Shown: piece by piece, positions 61,125-64,000 of the stretch
Layout of the letters: every line of letters begins with the position of its first letter
How positions within the stretch are numbered: position 1 is the first letter of the stretch
Source of the DNA: Solirubrobacteraceae bacterium
GTDB lineage: Bacteria > Actinomycetota > Thermoleophilia > Solirubrobacterales > Solirubrobacteraceae
Length of the DNA: 64,000 nt
Assembly: GCA_025449845.1 (NCBI GenBank)
Contig: JANWIP010000004.1
Coordinates: forward strand, 54,039 to 118,038
Reading direction: 5' to 3'
The notes under the pieces: generated by a model
Told to the model about the DNA's origin: nothing
The model's database searches: none
What the model saw: the letters and a program-made list of their open reading frames with translations, nothing else
Made by a program: the position numbers and the translations under genes

Positions 61125-61431
61125 TTGGAAATTGCAACTGAGGCATACTCAGATCCGCTTCAATATTTGAATCGACTTCGAGAAGCTGATTGTCGGCTGG
61201 TCCGTAGCAAGACAGTTCAAGACGAACGTTCCTCGCACGGCGAAGTGGATACAAAAGTCAGGGCCGTATGCAACAGCGCGCATTGGCTGCGCACAGACTT
61301 TCCAGTTCTACGCAGTTGTAGTTGCCATACCGGCAGAGATCGTCAATGCTTTTGGGGTGACTGAGATTGCGGTGCCGACGTTGTATTGGCGGGCATATGC
61401 CTTCTGTGGGTTCTGGAGTGCCACCGCCTGA
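61125..61431 (+). pseudogene. Frameshifted second copy of the putative immunity gene
   Basis: From TTG 61125 the frame reads 'SDPLQYLNRL', then one extra base near 61176 shifts it; in the next frame it continues 'EKLIVGWSVARQFKTNVPRT', 'AKWIQKSGPYATARIGCAQT', 'FQFYAVVVAIPAEIVNAFGV' and TEIA, closely parallel to the intact gene just upstream. The last 22 codons are unrelated, where an IS-like end begins. A duplicated, decayed immunity gene. Confidence 0.85.
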
Positions 61432-61495
61432 TTCCAGCATCCCAAGTCCACAAAACCGGGGGCAGATCAGCAGATCACAAAAGCGGGGGCACTCC
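61415..61495. mobile_element. IS21-like terminal remnant
   Basis: GGAGTGCC (61415-61422) and GGCACTCC (61488-61495) are inverted. Inside, two 23-bp direct copies of a (GTC/GAT)CACAAAA.CGGGGGCA element occur at 61446 and 61473. Multiple terminal repeats with a CACAAAA-CGGGGG core resemble the ends of IS21-family elements. No transposase gene remains; the segment cuts off the end of the second immunity copy. Confidence 0.5.
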
Positions 61496-61548
61496 ATATC
61501 TCATCCGGCGTGGCGTGAAGATTGTGCTTGAGCGCGAGAGGTGTTTGA

Positions 61549-61760
61549 GTGAGCAGCCACGATGAGCGGGTTTCCCTCGCAGCGCCTCTGTGGACAGCAG
61601 CCGAGTTGCAGCGAAGCCCGGACTACCGACTCGGACTATCTACGACTACACGAGGCGTGGCCTGCTGCCCAAGATCCAACTTGGGAGGCATGTTAGATAC
61701 GCGCCTGCCGACATCGAAGCGCGCCTCGCAGAGCTGGCGACCGCGCCACGTCCTGACTGA
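61549..61760 (+). pseudogene. Excisionase-like HTH gene, frameshifted
   Basis: The frame from GTG 61549 gives 'VSSHDERVSLAAPLWTAAEL', the usual start of a MerR-type excisionase helix; after a one-base loss near 61607 the continuation is in the frame of GTG 61590: 'RTIYDYTRRGLLPKIQLGRH' and VRYAPADIEARLAELA. Together they make a standard 65-70 residue excisionase/HTH_17 protein. The shorter frame 61590-61760 (56 residues) might still be translated but lacks the first helix. Confidence 0.7.
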
Positions 61761-61833
61761 ACTGACCCATCGCGGGACAATGCGCCTTCTCCTCCTGAGC
61801 ATGGAGAATCCTCGCCGCACTTCTCGCTCGAAA

Positions 61834-62064
61834 TCAGGCTGCGGCGCGCTCGACGTAGATTCCGGGTCCGCTCGGCTCGGGGATCGCTTCGCCGTGCTCG
61901 CGCATCACGTCGAAGTGGCCAACCAAGGCTGCGTGCATCTCCTCGACACACGCCTCGATCGTCGGGCCGGTGGCAACGCACCCCGGCACGTCAGGGGACC
62001 ACGCCGAGTAGTTCGACGGGGGACCGCCCTCAACGAGGATGAGATAGCGCTCGACGTTGCTCAT
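61834..62064 (-). CDS. hicB: HicB-type antitoxin
   Basis: 76 residues from ATG 62064, overlapping the HicA stop. 'RYLILVEGGPPSNYSAWSPD', 'VPGCVATGPTIEACVEEMHA' and ALVGHFDVMREHGEAIPEP are the partial RNase-H-like HicB fold. No C-terminal DNA-binding domain is present (short form). Neutralises the HicA toxin encoded immediately upstream. Confidence 0.9.
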   Translation of the reverse strand: MSNVERYLILVEGGPPSNYSAWSPDVPGCVATGPTIEACVEEMHAALVGHFDVMREHGEAIPEPSGPGIYVERAAA

Positions 62065-62249
62065 GGCTTCAATCCTGCCTGCCTCATGATGCTCCCTTGG
62101 GTCTTCGGATGCAAGTCGTCGCGTAGATGGCCCGCAACGGTCACTGTGCCCGGCTTGCTCGGATGGCGGTAGTGGCGATGGCTGCCCGTCTGGCGAACCT
62201 GCTGCCAGCCATCGCGCTCGATGAGCTTGATGACCTCCCTGACCTTCAC
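62061..62249 (-). CDS. hicA: HicA-type mRNA interferase toxin
   Basis: 62 residues. 'KVREVIKLIERDGWQQVRQT' followed by GSHRHYRHPSKPGTVTVAGH: the dsRBD-like HicA fold with catalytic His in 'GSHRHYRHP'. Its start overlaps the integrase stop by 4 bp and its stop overlaps the hicB start, giving an int-hicA-hicB operon that ties the toxin pair to the element. Confidence 0.93.
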   Translation of the reverse strand: MKVREVIKLIERDGWQQVRQTGSHRHYRHPSKPGTVTVAGHLRDDLHPKTQGSIMRQAGLKP

Positions 62250-63460
62250 GCCGCTGCCGTATCACTTGGGGTCAGCTCGGCTGTCCCAGATGGGGCGAAC
62301 GCGCCAGCGAGCAGCGCCGCGTCGCCAGCTTGGCTCTTGGCGTGTAGATAGCGTCCCGTCGTCTTTATATCGGCATGGCCCATCCAGTTCTGCACCTGGA
62401 CGATTGACGCTCGGTTGACGGCTGCTGATCCGAAGAAGTGGCGCAGCGAGTGGAAGGGCAGCGCGCGCAGCTCGGCCCGCTTAGCCGCCGCCGCGTATCG
62501 GCGTCGCAATGCGCTCGCGTCAAGATATCCCCCGGTCTGGCCCACAAAGACGGGCTCGTCGTCGCCCGTGAAGCGCTCACGCTGGCCGAGCTTGGCGAGC
62601 GTCTGTCCGACTTCGGCGACCATCGGCACGGTGCGGACCTTGCCCGACTTCGGCGTTGCCACCTGACCGTGGGAGTAGTTGCGGCGCACACGGATCGCCT
62701 CCTGCGTGAAGTCGATGTCACGCCAGTGCAAACCCACCAGCTCGCCGCGTCGAAGGCCCGTAAGAGCCGCCGTCAAGAAGATAGCGGCGTCCTGCTCGCT
62801 CGCCGCCGCGCGCACTAGCGCGTCGATCTCCTCGCGCGAGTAGACATCGAGATCGCCGGAGTAGCGAACCGTCGGCCGCTCGACATCGACGGCGGGGTTG
62901 CGCTCGATCTCTCCTCTCTTGACGGCGCGGGTGAGGATCGCGCGCATGACCATCAGTACCTTCTCGCTTGTGCGCGTGCGTCCGAACTCGCCTAGCCAAG
63001 ACTGGATCGCCGTCGGCGTCAGGTCTGTGATCGCTGCCTGTCCGAACCTCGGCAAGAGGTAGGCGTCAAGCACCTGCCGGTAGTCCAACTGCGTCGAGCG
63101 CTTGAGGCCACGGCGCCGCCTGCCGTCGTCGTACCACTCCTCTGCGACCTCGGCGAACGTGACGCTCTGGGGAGAAACTACCATCGAAGCGGCGGTCGGC
63201 GCCGACGCGAGGATCTTGCGCAGCTCGTGCGCTGCGTCGTCAGGCGTGAGGTAGCCGTCCGGCTTCGGCCCGTCGGCTGTGCGCCACGTCTCAGCGCCGC
63301 GCTTGGTGTGCCGGCCAGTCTTCTTGACCCAAGCAGGTCCGAGCACGCACTGATGGCGACCGTCGGCATCACGCCACAGTGCGTGATATCGGCGTCCGCT
63401 CTTGCGCTCGACAACCTGGAGATGACCCGTTGGTCGAACCGACTTATGCTTGAGCCGCAT
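62246..63460 (-). CDS. int: Tyrosine integrase of the element
   Basis: 404 residues. N-terminal arm-binding part, SAM-like core-binding domain ('TFAEVAEEWYDDGRRRRGLK'), and catalytic domain with Arg in 'ALTGLRRGELVGLHW', Lys in 'PKSGKVRTVPM', 'FHSLRHFFGS' (HxxR), 'WMGHADIKTTGRYLHA' with His and the Tyr nucleophile. All six catalytic positions present, so it should be active. Starts 180 bp from the right attachment repeat, at the end opposite the intact tRNA. Confidence 0.96.
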   Translation of the reverse strand: MRLKHKSVRPTGHLQVVERKSGRRYHALWRDADGRHQCVLGPAWVKKTGRHTKRGAETWRTADGPKPDGYLTPDDAAHELRKILASAPTAASMVVSPQSVTFAEVAEEWYDDGRRRRGLKRSTQLDYRQVLDAYLLPRFGQAAITDLTPTAIQSWLGEFGRTRTSEKVLMVMRAILTRAVKRGEIERNPAVDVERPTVRYSGDLDVYSREEIDALVRAAASEQDAAIFLTAALTGLRRGELVGLHWRDIDFTQEAIRVRRNYSHGQVATPKSGKVRTVPMVAEVGQTLAKLGQRERFTGDDEPVFVGQTGGYLDASALRRRYAAAAKRAELRALPFHSLRHFFGSAAVNRASIVQVQNWMGHADIKTTGRYLHAKSQAGDAALLAGAFAPSGTAELTPSDTAAA

Positions 63461-63639
63461 CGAGACCTCGCTCTCGTGCCGTGCCCCGGCCGTTCCAGCG
63501 GTGCGGGCTTCTTTGCTTTCGCGGTGAGTCTACTCGATTGTGTTCCCGCCGTGTTCCCAACTCGGCGAAACCAACTGCGCAAACGGGGCTAGAGCGCACC
63601 TATATAGCCAGATTTAGACGCATTGGGCCAAGCTTAACA
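63461..63639. promoter_or_regulatory. Integrase promoter / attachment arm region
   Basis: 179 gene-free bases between the integrase start and the right repeat. Contains a direct repeat GTGTTCCC at 63540 and 63551 (11 bp apart) that could be arm-type integrase sites, and an AT-richer stretch (tatatagccagatttag, 63601-63617) before the repeat. Role inferred from position. Confidence 0.45.
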
Positions 63640-63686
63640 CTGCTTTGCAAGCAGGAGGTCGCCGGTTCGATCCCGGCTGGCTCCAT
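63640..63686 (+). repeat. attR, duplicated 3' part of tRNA-Ala
   Basis: Exact 47-bp copy of 51630-51676: anticodon arm, variable loop, T-arm and acceptor 3' strand of tRNA-Ala(TGC). The 5' half of a tRNA is missing, so this is an attachment scar, not a third tRNA gene. Confidence 0.95.
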
Positions 63687-63865
63687 GTAACCCGACTCAT
63701 GCGAACCGCAGGTACGCGAAAGGTCGGTTCGATCTGATCGCGTGCATCCACGCGGATTCCGTCGATCATGGCTTGGAGGTTGCTGTCGTTGAGCATGGCG
63801 TGCAGATCGCCGCGTAGCGCGTCGAGGTCGGTGGCGCTGACGCGCTCGGGCTTCTGTTGCGGGCG
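63687..63865 (-). pseudogene. Probable serine-recombinase C-terminal fragment
   Basis: Minus-strand frame reading 'VSATDLDALRGDLHAMLNDS' then NLQAMIDGIRVDARDQIEPTFRVPAVR (key part IRVDARDQIEPTFRVP). Large serine recombinases often end with a helix plus 'IRVESR..I.P.FRVP'. The frame follows directly after the cupin stop and runs on into the tRNA repeat, so it has neither a start nor its own stop. Probably debris of another element that used this tRNA locus. Confidence 0.4.
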
Positions 63866-64000
63866 CTAGTCAGCCCACCAGTCGCGCTGACCCTCCACGT
63901 CCTCGCGCGGATTCTCGCCGAGGTTAGGCGCACCGAAGACGAGGATCTCGAGGCCCTCCGGCCCGCCCTCGTAGCCTCGCCACGTGCCGGGTGGGACGCG
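63866..64000 (-). CDS. Cupin-domain protein, C-terminal part (runs off window)
   Basis: The last 44 residues of a minus-strand gene are in the window: 'RVPPGTWRGYEGGPEGLEIL', VFGAPN, then 'LGENPREDVEGQRDWWAD' and TAG at 63866-63868. The pattern matches the end of small actinobacterial cupin proteins. The 5' part lies beyond the right edge. This is chromosomal sequence outside the integrated element. Confidence 0.72.
   Translation of the reverse strand, partial: RVPPGTWRGYEGGPEGLEILVFGAPNLGENPREDVEGQRDWWAD

Larger units (their letters stand above)
51630..63686. mobile_element. Integrated 12-kb element in tRNA-Ala
   Basis: Bounded by 47-bp exact direct repeats (51630-51676 and 63640-63686) formed by the 3' part of tRNA-Ala(TGC). 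Contents from left: DUF4041/GIY-YIG nuclease, two or three small genes, RHS giant protein with an immunity candidate and its broken copy, IS21-like end remnant, broken excisionase, hicB, hicA and a tyrosine integrase next to the right repeat. No replication, packaging or conjugation genes, so it is a satellite-sized genomic island. Mobility may be compromised because the excisionase is frameshifted. Confidence 0.9.

Noticed and set aside
63640..63686. A third tRNA-Ala gene
   Set aside because: Only the 3' part from the anticodon arm is present; no 5' acceptor strand or D-arm. It is the right attachment repeat.

Overview
The window is high-GC DNA (apart from a few islands) with GTG/TTG starts, many 4-bp ATGA/GTGA gene overlaps and leaderless-type TANNNT boxes. 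Together with the gene families present (huge secreted NHL/TolB-like and DUF11-like proteins with Lys/Arg-rich tails, paralogous 'SFSPDxLG' exported proteins, a TetR protein fused to a C-terminal MarR-like domain) this suggests an actinobacterium of the Thermoleophilia/Solirubrobacterales type. This is inferred from protein families only; no rRNA is present.

Layout. 1-7.7 kb: two giant exported surface proteins, then a TetR+wHTH regulator. 8.8-10.3 kb: two toxin-antitoxin pairs (RHH/VapC and AbrB/VapC), the second overlapping a polysaccharide cluster (GT2, sugar transferase, ATP-grasp, zinc-ribbon/discoidin protein) that is interrupted by a DUF4143-type ATPase with three 33-bp repeats upstream. 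15.8-20.8 kb: alpha/beta hydrolase, SDR, haloalkane dehalogenase, small membrane protein, WS/DGAT acyltransferase. 20.9-27.6 kb: class III aminotransferase plus a complete peptide-type ABC importer whose two ATPases are fused. 27.6-29.1 kb: three small exported proteins of lower GC on the minus strand. 29.4-43 kb: a catabolic cluster with two M24-fold enzymes, hydantoinase/oxoprolinase subunits A and B, E1 alpha and beta of a 2-oxoacid dehydrogenase, two SDRs, an amidase, a PurM-like ATP-binding protein and a TetR regulator with a clear palindromic operator. The genes are largely overlapping and could import, open and oxidise an amide or cyclic-amide substrate. 43-49.2 kb: two paralogous exported proteins, a decayed YrhK-like fragment, glutamate decarboxylase and a 14-repeat exported protein. 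49.2-51.6 kb: a VapBC pair, two tRNA-Ala genes and small conserved genes.

51.63-63.69 kb is a roughly 12-kb integrated element. The 3' part of tRNA-Ala(TGC) is repeated exactly (47 bp) at its far end next to a tyrosine integrase. Cargo: a DUF4041/GIY-YIG nuclease of phage-defence type, two small unknown genes, an 1836-residue RHS toxin-like protein with a putative membrane immunity protein and a second, frameshifted copy of it, an IS21-like terminal remnant, a broken excisionase, and an int-hicA-hicB overlapping operon. Beyond the right end lie a probable serine-recombinase fragment and the 3' end of a cupin gene.

A recurring feature is short tandem duplication (13-47 bp) laid across gene ends and starts, often duplicating the stop codon itself, at seven or more junctions.
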